Part shown: piece after piece, positions 47,209 to 63,841 of the stretch
Layout of the letters: each line of letters begins with the position of its first letter
Position numbering within the stretch: position 1 is the first letter of the stretch
Assembly: GCF_017591435.1 (NCBI RefSeq)
Contig: NC_059303.1
Location: forward strand, 20,218,484-20,282,483
From: Portunus trituberculatus
Taxonomy: Eukaryota; Arthropoda; Malacostraca; Decapoda; Portunidae
Reading direction: 5' to 3'
Length of the DNA: 64,000 nucleotides
Position numbers and translations under genes: made by a program
Notes under the pieces: generated by a model
Database searches by the model: none
What the model saw: only the letters and a program-made list of their open reading frames with translations
Told to the model about the DNA's origin: nothing

Positions 47209-49468
47209 CTGTGGAGGAGAGAGAGAGGGAGGCCATTAACAATGGTGAAATAGTAATGACGTGGTGGTGAAGTAGTGGTGACGTAATGAAGAGGCAGTGA
47301 TATGGTAGTGTAGTGAGGATAGTTAGGCTGTGATGTTGTTGAGTGAGGTTAGGCTATGTGTAATGAAGAGGTTGGGCAGTGAGTTATGTGGTGTGGTGAG
47401 GATGGTAAGGTAGATATAGTGAGATGCTGAAGTGATGAAGCAATGGTGACATGATGGTGGTACGTGACAGCAGTAGCAGCACATGAACGGTGGAGAAGCA
47501 GGAAAGTGATGACGTAACGGCGACAGCGATAGTGACATCAGTGACAAAGGAGATGGCAGGATGGATAACTTTTAACGACGAAAGACTGACGTAGTGATGA
47601 CGACACACAAGGAAATATAAACGCTAATGAGACTGACCGGATGAATGCACGGATACGGTGACGCGGTGTCATGAGAAGGAAAAAATAAATAAATAGAACA
47701 ATGACGTGAAAGAGGAAAGATAGATACTTCATAAGCGTTTCAATGTAGTATTCTAAACCAAAGTTCGTCACATATTCCTATCCAGCAATGTACTAAAATC
47801 AGTGTAAGATCTCTTCTACATAGGTACCTAAAGGAATGACAAGAGGGAATAAAAGAACTTTCTAGTGTCCGCCCTATTTAGAGATGGCCGTACAAAAAAG
47901 AAAAATACTTCCAAGGTTTGTGATAAGGAAAAACACACCGAGTAGTAGTAAAAGGCTTAACAAGAGCCAAGATTCGTACATAGCTACTATTACAATGCAT
48001 GAAGTGACCTGTCCAGCAAGAAAGCTTTTCAAACAGCGCTGGGAAACAGATGTGCATATGCAGCTCGAGGAAAACAAACGACCAACAAAACAAAATATTA
48101 CAAATATAAATACACTGTAAACCAACGACAAGACCATTATGAAAATAAATTATGTACAAAACAGATATTTTTGTTTAATAATTATGTTTTTACGTGGAAA
48201 GGAGGCTGGTAATGGCTGAAAAAACTCATTAAATTGAAAGTCCCTCCCCCCACGGAAAAAAAAAGAACGGGAAAAACGATTCAAGTCAGGTCCATAATTA
48301 ATTCAGATAAAGAATCAGAGACTGTAAGAGGAGAGGTTGAAAATTAAAGGCTAAAGCTTTGGCAGGTAGCAAAAAAGATTTGGCACAATGTGCAGCAGAA
48401 ATACAAATGACATGTTTGAGGAGATAGAAGACTGAGGCAGCGCGTGTGAACCGCGAGCACAAATCATAGGGAACTTTGATTAACTTACATGTATAGGCTT
48501 TCAAAATCAAAATAGTTATACAAGTATTATTTTAAGCCAGTTGAAAATTTGTTTAAATAAATAAATAAAAAAGAAAACAAAAACAAAGCAATGCCACCAA
48601 GACTTCTTCAGTCGGCAGAGGTGCAGTACCACCACCACCACAGCCTCAGTGGATCAGAGGCACGGCGGGGACAGGGTAGGACACCTAGATGACGCTGTGA
48701 GTGGAGGAGAGCCTTTGGCAGAACAAACAGTAGAATTTGAGGCCGAGAAAAGTCAAGAATGTTAGCCGCTTTTCGAGAAACAAGGGTGAACACTGCGCAA
48801 GTAGTCATAAAGAATAGCAAAGCTGAAGACTCGTTCACCGCCTGGTCAGTGAAGCACGGTGGTGACCAAAGCCGGCGGTGAACGCTGACATCAAAAGTAT
48901 GGAGGTGATAGCGAGGCAGCAAGGCGTCTGCTGTTTACGGCTATTAAATACTAGTGTCGGGTACACATGCGGGGGGCATAGGGAGTTTGCAGCACTCTCG
49001 TCCATCCTTCTTGTGGCATTTCTTTCCCTCGTGTTTCACCTGGGAGAAAATGTACAGCTGAAACCATGCACTACTTCTACAAGTGTGAAGAAAGTGACGC
49101 GTGGAGAGAGGCAAGGAGCGGTGATGTGAGCACCCACACCGGGCAAGTATCAAATAAGGAGACATGGACGATAAACAAACAAAGAGATGACAGACAAACA
49201 GATATCGACGGATAGATTGGCAGAATATGTGGATGAATAACAAAAATGAAGCCTCAACAAAAAGTTTCGCTATAAAATTTGCTAACATCTGAGAATGTTT
49301 TAAGTTCCAAGGAAAAAAAAAAAGAAAAAAGTAAAAATTCTGCACCAAGTCACTATGGCCTGTGGACTCTGATTCCAAGCCAGCCAAGTGTGCGGGCGAC
49401 GCTTGTCTATTCTTGTGTCTGTTCCCATCACGTCCCTCCCCTACTATTATTTTGTGTTCCTTTAGCTC
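47209..49468 (-). other. Region upstream of the first recognised Gef26 exon
   Basis: 47220-47660 is rich in gtgatg/gtagtg-type degenerate repeats. 47.7-49.4 kb looks single-copy with no recognisable exon. Presumed intron (inference from the acceptor at 47209-47210). Confidence 0.5.

Positions 49469-49469
<1 letters not shown>

Positions 49470-49532
<63 letters not shown>
49470..49532. repeat. (AC)n microsatellite
   Basis: About 31 AC units, next to the truncated 5' side of the SINE at 49533. Confidence 0.97.
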
Positions 49533-49535
<3 letters not shown>

Positions 49536-49786
49536 GACCGGGGTTCGATTCTCCGGCCGGGTGGAGATATTTCGGTGTGTCTCCTTTCACGTGTAGCCCC
49601 TGTTCACCTAGCAGTGAGTAGGTACGGGATGTAAATCGAGGAGTTGTGACCTTGTTGTCCCGGTGTGTGGTGTGTGCCTGGTCTCAGGCCTATCCGAAGA
49701 TCGGAAATAATGAGCTCTGAGCTCGTTCCGTAGGGTAACGTCTGGCTGTCTCGTCAGAGACTGCAGCAGATCATACAGTGAAACAC
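49533..49786 (+). mobile_element. 5'-truncated SINE (copy 2, related family)
   Basis: Starts inside the tRNA head at the B box (ggggttcgattctccggc). Shares the body cacgtgtagcccctgttcac, cctatccgaagatcgg and gagctctgagctcg with copies 1 and 3; the tail differs. Followed by ctcacacacaca and a CR1 fragment. Confidence 0.85.
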
Positions 49787-49797
49787 TCACACACACA

Positions 49798-50194
49798 AGA
49801 ATGGTTCCAGAATTTGAAGGGATAACATATGAGGAGAGACTAAAGGCTATGGATCTGCCAACCCTGGAAAAAAGAAGGGAGAGAGGAGATCTGATACAAG
49901 TTTATAAATTGATCAATGGAATGGACCAAGTGGATAATGAGAAACTGATCCTGAAAGAAGAATATGACATTCGAAGCACAAGATCGCATAGTAAAAAGCT
50001 GAGAAAAGGAAGATGTCTGAGAATGTTAAAAAAATATAGTTTCCCGCAAAGATGTATTGAGACATGGAACAGTTTAAATGAAGAAGTAGTGTCTGCAATG
50101 AGTGTGCATACTTTTAAAGTAAGATTGGATAAGTGTAGATATGGAGACGGGGCCACACGAGCATAAAGCCCAGGCCCTGTAAAACTACAACTAG

Positions 50195-50195
<1 letters not shown>
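49798..50195 (+). mobile_element. CR1 3' fragment (copy H)
   Basis: Encodes RMVPEFEGITYEERLKAMDL, PTLEKRRERGDLIQVYKLIN and ETWNSLNEEVVSAMSVHTFK, ending RYGDGATRA and a stop, then ccctgtaaaactacaactag. Open for 121 codons. Bounded on both sides by AC repeats. Confidence 0.92.
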
Positions 50196-50266
<71 letters not shown>

Positions 50267-50270
50267 ACAC
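50196..50270. repeat. (AC)n microsatellite
   Basis: About 37 AC units at the 3' end of CR1 copy H. Confidence 0.97.
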
Positions 50271-50457
50271 ATCGTAGAGAGGCGCGGGAGGAGGGTAGCA
50301 GTTTTTTGCGTGTTTGTTTTTGAGGTGTCGAGCAACTTTCTGTGAACAGCAGTGGCACCCGCCGGCCCGGGTGAAGCCCCAGGGTGCCACCAGGGCTTCG
50401 CGGAGCATGGGGCGGCACTGCGCGGGCTTCATCACAGCAATGTACACCCACTGTGTG

Positions 50458-50462
<5 letters not shown>
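50271..50462. other. GC-rich island between two AC arrays
   Basis: Unusually GC-rich for this region (gcgggaggagg, cgccggcccgggtgaagcc, catggggcggcactgcgcgg). A minus-strand frame reads MKPAQCRPMLREALVAPWGF, TRAGGCHCCSQKVARHLKNK. No homologue recognised; it could be an exon, a CpG island or a transposon relic. Confidence 0.3.
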
Positions 50463-50551
<89 letters not shown>

Positions 50552-50731
50552 GCCTCACAACCTGTCTGATCTCTTCACCTCCAATTAAGTTCAGTGTGAA
50601 GCTGTAGGCCAGTTCTCACCTCCAGCCATGGCAACCCTTTCCTCCTTTCTTTCTCCCCATGCCTCTCCCGCTTCCCCTCCCATCTCACCTCCCACACCCA
50701 TAACAAGCTGCTCTCCATCTGTTCCCGCAAT

Positions 50732-50795
<64 letters not shown>
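50463..50795. repeat. (AC)n arrays flanking a short unique segment
   Basis: AC 50463-50548 (about 43 units) and AC 50731-50795 (about 32 units, ending gcgcgcgc), separated by about 180 bp of C/T-rich sequence. Confidence 0.95.
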
Positions 50796-50796
<1 letters not shown>

Positions 50797-50824
50797 GCGC
50801 GCTACCACCTAGCGTGCTTCCTAC

Positions 50825-51031
50825 CATATTCTGAAACACTTCTGCACTTCACCACGAATATTTTGCAAAGGCTTTAATTGAAGTGACACGGATTTCTAAG
50901 GATGTTTTTTTTTAATGGTTTAAGAGGCAGACTGATAAGATTTCTACATGACTGATAGGCGAGACACTTCTAAGAATGAGGAAATTTACCTTTGTTGTCT
51001 TTGAAATAGCCGTGGTGCTGTTTCTGAACAT
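50825..51031. mobile_element. MITE-like copy (TATTCTGAAAC family)
   Basis: Starts tattctgaaacacttctgca and ends gccgtggtgctgtttctgaaca; the left end and the reverse complement of the right end align over about 40 bp (cttcaccacgaatatttt / caccacggctatttcaaag). Confidence 0.65.
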
Positions 51032-53063
<2,032 letters not shown>

Positions 53064-53560
53064 GAAGCGCAAGACGAGATAAAGATCAATTTCCTCAAAG
53101 GTTTCGGCGTCTTACTTCAACAAGCTGTGCGTTGGAAGTTATTGGGGTTCTACTTGGACTTTCTAGGCTTGTCAGTTAAATGTGGTTAAGATAAGACATA
53201 GAGAAGAAGAAACAGAAACCTTAAAATGGATACGGTTCCTGAAGCGTGTAAAGGTATTAGACTCCTGCCGAAGACCAAATATTCCTTTTAGTCTACAAAA
53301 ATAATACAGAGACTGCCACATGTTGGCTTGGTGGCCTCTTGCAGCTTCCCTCTTTTCTTATGTTCTAGAGCCAGTTAAAGGTAGCTAATATATGCCACCT
53401 AAACCGTTTAAAGATTACGGCCCCTGAAGATCCTTTAGCGAGAATATGGTTCCTGCAGTGTTTGTATAGTGTTATTCAGAGTAATTTAATCCGTGATGAG
53501 GACGAAATGTATAACAATCCTTCATTCGATCCTTAATCAGTTGAAAAAGATCAGACACCA

Positions 53561-55618
<2,058 letters not shown>

Positions 55619-55835
55619 CTTAACCCAACCTAACCTAACCTAACCTAACCTAACCTAACCCAACCCAACCCAACCCAACCTAACCTAACCTCAACCCAAC
55701 CTAACCTAACCCAACCCAACCTAACCTAATCCAACCCAACCCAACCTAATCCAACCCAACCTAACCCTACCTAACCTAACCTAAATCTAACCTTAACCTA
55801 ATGTCAACCTAACCAAACTGCTAACCTAACCTAAC
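55619..55835. repeat. Interstitial telomere-like (CCTAA)n tract
   Basis: Runs of cctaa mixed with ccaa/cctaat/cccaacc variants over about 215 bp. CCTAA/TTAGG is the ancestral arthropod telomere repeat. Degeneracy indicates an old internal tract rather than a chromosome end. Confidence 0.85.
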
Positions 55836-56163
55836 CTAATTAAATCTAACACGACTTCATCTAATTAATTCAAACTAATCTAACCTAATTTTCACCTAAC
55901 TCTCCAAAGGCAAACTACCATGTACTATTAACTCGTGATAAATAAATAAAAAATAAAGATTGAATTAACTAAACCTATTCCAACGTGACCTGCCTTAACC
56001 TAACCTGAACTACTCTATTCAATCTTACATGGAGTGAGATAGAGGGATAGTAAAGCTCAAGATTTCTCCCCAACAACTCCTCAATGTTCATCCTTATTAT
56101 TCTCCTCTTCCTCCTGCCGCTATGGGATAAATTAAATTGCACGAGAACGAAGAGATGAAGGAA

Positions 56164-56725
<562 letters not shown>

Positions 56726-57253
56726 GAACAACAACCAACACAAACCACAGCGGGGCGTTGAGACACTGAAGACTGGCTGACGTAGAGATGAATGAAGCGA
56801 CAACTGGCATTACACCGTCAGTACACCAACATATAAAGGCTTGGGTGCCACCACGACCTTCCCCCAGTCCCAGTAAGCCTAATGAATGCCCCGCTAGAAG
56901 GAAACACTGCGGCAATTCAAGGTTCAAGGTTCAATATTCACGGTTTGTGTGTCAGTGTTGCTATGAGTTGCTTGTATGGGTTAGAGAAAATGTGGTTGTT
57001 GTTGTTGTTGTTGGTGTTGTTTGGGGGTGATACATGTGGTCTGTAGTGATTTTGCTTTATATATATTGTATTATTGTATTACTTTTGTTTTTGTCTCTCT
57101 CTCTCTCTCTTGTTGCTATTTGGGTTGTTAGAAGTGGTTTGTTGTGAGTTTGTTTATTTCACCCATCCATCTTTTCCTCCCATCACCCATCCATCCTTCC
57201 CATTCATCACTATATATCCAATTGCAGGGCAGAAAGTATTAAGGGAAAAAGTG

Positions 57254-57541
57254 CCCAACCCAACCCAACCCAACCCAACCCAACCCAACCCAGCCCAGCC
57301 CAGCCCAACCCAACCCATCCCAGCCCAACCCAGCCCAACCCAATGAACCCAACCCAACCCAACCCAGCCCAGCCCAGCCCAGCCCAGCCCAGCCCAGCCC
57401 AACCCAGCCCAGCCCAACCCAACCCAACCCAGCCCAGCCCAGCCCAACCCAACCCAACCCAGCCCAGCCCAGCCCAACCCAACCCAACCCAACCCAACCC
57501 ATCCCAGCCCAGCCCAGCCCAGCCCAGCCCCAACCCAACCC
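57254..57541. repeat. (CCCAA/CCCAG)n pentamer array
   Basis: About 57 pentamers, mixing aaccc and agccc, with a few irregular units (catcc, aatgaa). The minus strand is (TTGGG/CTGGG)n. Open frames across it (WVGLGWAGL type) are artefacts. Confidence 0.95.
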
Positions 57542-58312
57542 TAACCGTACTTTCTTCTGGATTCATCTTCAGGAATGGCCGCTGTTACTTTTTTTCTGGA
57601 TAAGATTAGTACTGTGGTTTTTTCCTAGATAAAACTGTTTCTTTTTATCCATTACTATTTTTTCCTGATTCTTTCTTTCCGATCACCTATCTATCCATGT
57701 CTGTCTGTCTGTCTGTCTGTGTGTACCGGCCAGCCCTCACCCTCACCTCACAGCTCAAGGCAGGCCAAGGTCTCGTAGTATAAAGTAGGGAGAGAATTTG
57801 GTGAATCGAGTCAAGGTAAACATTTCAAGGTGGACTTAGATGATGTGGGCCACGAAACCCATTATTCCCACCTTGCTGATACAAAAATACATAAATACTC
57901 TTTCTTCTTCTTCATACGACCTTATTCCCAGTGTAATAAGGTCAGCCGCTACAATTAACTTTTCCCTTCTGTTTCTATTCATTGCGTCCTTTTCTAGTAG
58001 TTCCAGTTTATGTCACGCATCACCACGTCTTTCCAAAGTACAAAAATACTCTTCATTACTGCATTTATCTCCCAAAAACGCTCTGCTCTCTCACCACGAT
58101 TACTTTCAAAAGCCACAGAGATGATCAGCAGTGTTCTCAAGACTATTCCTTCAGCTACTAATGTGTAAATCTCGATAATCTGTCCCTAGAATAATAAAAA
58201 AAAAACACTTAAAAACCCGTGTCACTTCAATTAGAACATTCTGAATGTAGTGGAGGTGCAACGCAGAAGTGTTTCAGAATATGGTCGTACTATGAAAGAT
58301 TTGTGTAACTGT
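57542..58312. other. Non-coding flank with one MITE-like copy
   Basis: A copy of the TATTCTGAAAC family lies at about 58071-58282, ending aatgtagtggaggtgcaacgcagaagtgtttcagaatatgg. A (tctg)n/(gtct)n stretch lies at 57702-57722. Confidence 0.6.
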
Positions 58313-58691
<379 letters not shown>

Positions 58692-58755
58692 CCCAACTGA
58701 GGAGAGGGAAAAAAAATAAGCTATCAAAATAGTCACAAAAATATCACGGAAGAGG

Positions 58756-58825
58756 AGGAGGAGGAGGAGGAGAATATACCACCTCAGGGGAACATCTGAG
58801 AGTGACAGTTCTTCGCCTCCACTGT

Positions 58826-58881
<56 letters not shown>

Positions 58882-59042
58882 TGTTGTCGTCTTCAGATCG
58901 ACACTGAGTGAAAGGAAAAAAAATGGAAGGGAAGAAGAGGAAGAGAAGAAGAGGGAGGGAAGGGAAGATGAGTGAAGGGAAGAGGGAGGGAAGATGAGAA
59001 GGGGAGGGGAAAGGAGGGGAAGGAGAAGAAGGGAAAGGCTAC

Positions 59043-59108
<66 letters not shown>

Positions 59109-59194
59109 GCGAAAGGGCGGGTGGAGAGACGGAGGAAAGAAGGGAGGGAGGAAAATCTAGAGCACGATTTTTTTTCAGAGGAGACATGCTCCCT

Positions 59195-59236
<42 letters not shown>

Positions 59237-59321
59237 GTGATATGGCAGGTGATTTGACGCCGTTGTCATGACTACCACTCTCTCTCTCTCTCTCTCTCTC
59301 TTCTCAGCAGAATGTTTTTTT

Positions 59322-59380
<59 letters not shown>

Positions 59381-59597
59381 CATAGGAAAGGAGACCACAA
59401 CCTTTTCTCGTTCGGTCCCACCAAAACCGATACTAGCCCGACCTATTTAGGCCTAAAGGACAAGACACCGCCTCTGTTGACACTGAAGGGAGGCGAAGAG
59501 AGAGGGGAGGAAAGGAGAGGGGAGGGAATGGAGAGAATGAAGGAGAAGGTGGAGGCAATCGGATAAACAAGAGAGAAGGCTTGGGAATAGACTGATG

Positions 59598-59679
<82 letters not shown>

Positions 59680-60075
59680 ACGTTTTCTCGTCCCACTAAT
59701 CTTCAGCTGCATGGGATGAATGGAGGAGGAGGAGGAGGAGGAGGAGGAGGAGGAGGAGGAGGAGGAGGAGGAATTGGATGAGGAAAAGGAAAAGGAAAGA
59801 CTTGATAAAGGAGGAGGAGGAGGAGGAGGAGGAGGAGGAGGAGGAGGAGGAGGAGGAGGAGGAGGAGGAGGAGGAGGAGGAGGAGGAGAAGAAGAAGAAG
59901 AAGAAGAAGAAGAAGAAGAAGAAGAAGAAGAAGAAGAAGAAGAAGAAGAAGAAAAAATCCTTGTATATTATGGAAGAAAAGTAACCTGAGGAGGGAGAAG
60001 TTATTACAGGTGCAAGGAGGAGGAGGAGGAGGAGGAGGAGGAGGAGGAGGAGGAGGAGGAGGAGGAGGAGGAGGT
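58756..60075. repeat. Dense cluster of CT, GA, GGA and GAA arrays
   Basis: CT 58828-58878, GA 59045-59104, CT 59199-59234, CT 59277-59301, CT 59328-59377, GA 59600-59678, GGA 59723-59772, GGA 59811-59887 fused to GAA 59888-59953, GGA 60017-60074. The short spacers are also purine-rich. Confidence 0.95.
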
Positions 60076-60255
60076 CAAATATTCACATTCATGTTTGGAA
60101 GGAAGGATGCAATGTAGATAGAAAGTAAATAAAAGAATGAAGGAAGAGAGGAAGAAAGAAAGGAAAAAAAGACAACATCGAATAAAGACAAAATGCAAGA
60201 AAAAGACAAAAATAAAACAATGGAAGATGAGAAAATAGACGTGAAGGAAGAGAGG

Positions 60256-60256
<1 letters not shown>

Positions 60257-60321
<65 letters not shown>
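60257..60321. repeat. (AC)n microsatellite upstream of a SINE
   Basis: About 32 AC units, then a short (CT)n and another short AC run before the SINE head. Confidence 0.95.
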
Positions 60322-60323
<2 letters not shown>

Positions 60324-60351
60324 TACCTCTCTCTCTCTCTATACACACACA

Positions 60352-60629
60352 CCGCGTAGTGTAGTGGTTAACACCCTCGACTCACAATCGAGAGGGCCGG
60401 GATCGAGTCCCGGTAAGCGGCGAGGCAAATGGGAAAGCCTCTTAATGTGTGGCCCCTGTTCACCTAGCAGTAAATAGGTACGGGATGTAACTCAGGGATT
60501 GTGGCCTCGCTTTCCCAGTGTGTTGTGTGTTGATGTGGTCTCAGTCCTACCCGAAGATCAGTCTATGAGCTCTGAGCTCGCTCCGTAATGGGGAAGACTG
60601 GCTGGGTGACCAGCAGACGACCGAGGTGA

Positions 60630-60632
<3 letters not shown>
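60352..60632 (+). mobile_element. tRNA-Val-derived SINE (copy 3)
   Basis: Full-length relative of the copy at 46457: head gcgtagtgtagtggttaaca, anticodon loop ctcacaa (CAC), B box ggatcgagtcccgg (one change from consensus), the same body, ending gaccgaggtgaattacacac. AC repeats on both sides. Confidence 0.92.

Positions 60633-60701
<69 letters not shown>
60633..60701. repeat. (AC)n microsatellite at the SINE 3' end
   Basis: About 34 AC units. Confidence 0.96.
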
Positions 60702-61522
60702 ACTCAAACACCTATCACGTAAGACCATTACACGAACCTAACCCTTGCTATCCTTCCATTCACGAGGTGCTGAGGTGGCGGCTGGGTAGGGTAGCACGTA
60801 AGGTAACAGCCCCGCCCCTCTCTCTCTGTTTCTCGCACCTTCATTCACTTCGCGTCGCTCACTCAACACCCCTTTGTTCGGTGACTGAGAATCCTTTTCA
60901 TCAGCCTGAGTCATCTCGTGGGTGTAGCTTTGAGGCTCAGAGATGTAAGAAGGTAGGTACTGTCTCTTCTGTACACTGTTTGACGTCTTTCCTCACCCTA
61001 AGCTCCTCTGCTCTGAGAATCCGTGAGGGCGAGAAGGAAAGAGGGAGGATGATGAAATGAAAGGAAGATCAGGGGAAAGTGAAGGAAAGATAGATGGATG
61101 GATAGGGAAAAGTGCGTAGGAAAGGGAAGGAGAGTTATAATGGAAAAGAGGAATCAAAGAAAAAGAGTGAAGAGGATGGATGGAGAAAAATAATGAAGGA
61201 AGGAGACAAAATGAAGGAGGACAGAGGAAGAGTAATGATGAAAGGAAGGAAGATAAAAAAAAAATAAAGTGAAATATGGATTGAAAGACAGTGAAGGAAT
61301 GACAGAAAATAAGAGAGGAAGAATAATATCAACTAGGAAGGAATGTATGGGAGGGGGAGGGAAGATCGAGGAAGGTAAAGGAGAAAGGAGAAAAAAAAAA
61401 ATGGCAAAGAAATGAGTGAGAAACATGAATAGAAAGAGGAAGAATAATAATGAAAAAGAAGGAATACTGAAAAAAAAGAAATCGAGGAAGAGAAATGCAT
61501 TAAAAAACAGTAAAGAAAGGAG

Positions 61523-61526
<4 letters not shown>
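60702..61526. other. Non-coding sequence
   Basis: 60702-61020 is moderately GC-rich unique sequence; 61020-61526 is purine-rich (ggaaag, gaagga words). No gene recognised on either strand. Confidence 0.5.
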
Positions 61527-61570
<44 letters not shown>

Positions 61571-61701
61571 CAGGTTACAAGACTTCTGACCGTGACTGTA
61601 CTTGTATTGAGCAACCTGAGTGCGTGATGTAAGGTGTGTGTTAACTCTCTCTCTCTCTCTCTCTCATCTCAGAAAGTCACGTTCTGAATCACATAGTTTA
61701 A

Positions 61702-61756
<55 letters not shown>

Positions 61757-61758
61757 GC

Positions 61759-61791
<33 letters not shown>
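61527..61791. repeat. (GA)n, (CT)n, (AC)n and (CT)n arrays
   Basis: GA 61527-61567, CT 61645-61664, AC 61706-61755, CT 61763-61791. Confidence 0.94.
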
Positions 61792-61794
<3 letters not shown>

Positions 61795-62202
61795 ATTTCT
61801 TTCATACTTCTCTCGTTTCTTCTCATTTTATCACTAACAAGACTGAAAAAGAAGAAAAAGAAATAAAGAAAACGAGAAGAAAAGAAGAGCAGGAACGTGT
61901 GAGAGAGCATTAGTGTCTGAGAGAATCCGTCTGCCTTATACTCCAAACTCTCAAACTTCACATCGCCTCCCTCGCCTCACTTTCGCTGTCTCTCCATCGC
62001 GTGTCTTGTTCAAACTCTGATCAACTTCCCTTGTTAACTCGCGTCCGCCTTTACGGAGAGTCCTAAAACTTGGCGGGCAAATGTGAGTCTCCCAGCGCCC
62101 AGGAGTCACTCAGGGCCACGATCGATGGTTGGAGGGGGTCAGGGAAAACTTGCTACGTACGCTGCTACTACGAGGGGTTCAAATCGTGTCTTCTAAGCTC
62201 GT

Positions 62203-62425
62203 ATTCTCAAACGTGCTACATCTCCACTAGTTCAAAAGGCTTTATTCAAATTTACACAAGCTTTTTTTTAGGGTGTTTTTTACGGTTCTAAAGGCAGAGT
62301 GACAAGATTTCTCCATTATTAACTGTAGAAACACTCTTGAAAACCCAACTAATCATCTCTGTTGCCTTTGAAAATAGTCGTGGTGAGAGCAAAGCGTTTC
62401 TGAATATACGGGCCTAGTAGTGCTT
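62203..62425. mobile_element. MITE-like copy (TATTCTGAAAC family)
   Basis: Starts tattctcaaacgtgctacat and ends gtggtgagagcaaagcgtttctgaatata. The internal part tctaaaggcagagtgacaagatttct is shared with 50.9 kb (aagaggcagactgataagatttct) and 45.75 kb. Confidence 0.65.
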
Positions 62426-62698
62426 TGATGCTTTTGATGGTGTGTTTCTACTGGTGTGATGTTTTGATGGTAATATTGTCGTGGTTTTGTGAATGTTTTT
62501 TTATTTAATTGGGTTTCTATAATTACTTCTTTCGAGTATAGTATGTCTAGTATTTTTTATTTTTTCTTCCTTTATATCTTGGGGTGGAATTAAAAAGGAA
62601 ATAGCTAACGACGAAATGTGAGTAGTGGAATTTTTTTACTTGTTTCGTTTATTTTGGTACGTGCGCTGCTACTACGGGTTCAAATTGTGTCTCCTGGT

Positions 62699-62880
62699 GT
62701 TTTGATGGTGTGTTTCTGTTGGTGTGGTGTTTTGATGGTGTGTTTCTGTTGGTGTGGTGTTTTGATGGTGTGTTTCTGTTGGTGTGGTGTTTTGATGGTG
62801 TGTTTCTGTTGGTGTGGTGTTTTGATGGTGTGTTTCTGTTGGTGTGGTGTTTTGATGGTGTGTTTCTGTTGGTGTGGTGT
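62699..62880. repeat. 30-bp minisatellite, 6 perfect copies
   Basis: Unit tgttttgatggtgtgtttct followed by gttggtgtgg, identical in all six. Because 30 is a multiple of 3 it is open in frame (MVCFCWCGVL repeated) but flanking sequence shows no gene. A single diverged copy lies at about 62425-62460. Confidence 0.96.
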
Positions 62881-63166
62881 TTTATTTATTTATTTTAAGA
62901 TCAACGATGGAAAAATGAATAAAATAAAAGCGGAAAGAAACGAGGAAAAAGAGAATAAGTGGGATTTCCAACATTCTTTTCCCATTCTGTTACATTGTGA
63001 AAAACCGTCACTCCAATTAAACACAGGAAAACAAAAGGAAAAAGCGAGAAAAAACGGACAATTATTACGTCTTTTCCTCTTTCTGTTTCCTATTACTCTG
63101 GCAGCGATGACGGAGGCGCCTCTAAAGAAAATAAGGCGTGAAAGTCGTTAATTTGATTTGCATCGA

Positions 63167-63170
<4 letters not shown>

Positions 63171-63250
<80 letters not shown>

Positions 63251-63465
63251 AAGGAAGAAATGAAGAGGTTCGATACTTGACTTTCATTGTGTGCCGCTGC
63301 TCCTCCTCCTCCCTCTCCTCCTCTTCCACTTCCACCACCATCACCACCACCTTAGGTCACATTACTATCACTCTTATCTACACGAGCCTGGAGCCACACC
63401 CTCTCTCTCTCTCCTTTATTTTTTACTAATTTTTTCTCGAATTTGTGTTCTTTTCTTTCTTCATT

Positions 63466-63516
<51 letters not shown>

Positions 63517-63552
63517 TTTGGTTATGTCCGCTTGTTTCTCTTCTTCCCAAAG

Positions 63553-63596
<44 letters not shown>

Positions 63597-63749
63597 CTTG
63601 CTCCCTTCTTCATTAACAAGGATACTCCAACTTTGACCTTCCTCTATTTAACTCTGTATGTACTCCTCCTCTTCTTACTCCCCCTCCCACCCCTCCTCCT
63701 CCTCCTCCCCCTCTTCTTCTTCCTCCTCCTTGTCCTCATCTCTTTTTGC

Positions 63750-63839
<90 letters not shown>
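63171..63839. repeat. (GA)n, (CT)n and (GT)n arrays at the window end
   Basis: GA 63171-63247, GA 63468-63514, CT 63556-63592, and GT 63755-63839; (CTC)n-like stretches at 63300-63330 and 63665-63735. No gene recognised to 64000. Confidence 0.94.

Positions 63840-63841
<2 letters not shown>

Noticed and set aside
57154..57603. Gly/Trp-rich and Pro-rich open frames
   Set aside because: Translations of the (CCCAA/CCCAG)n array.
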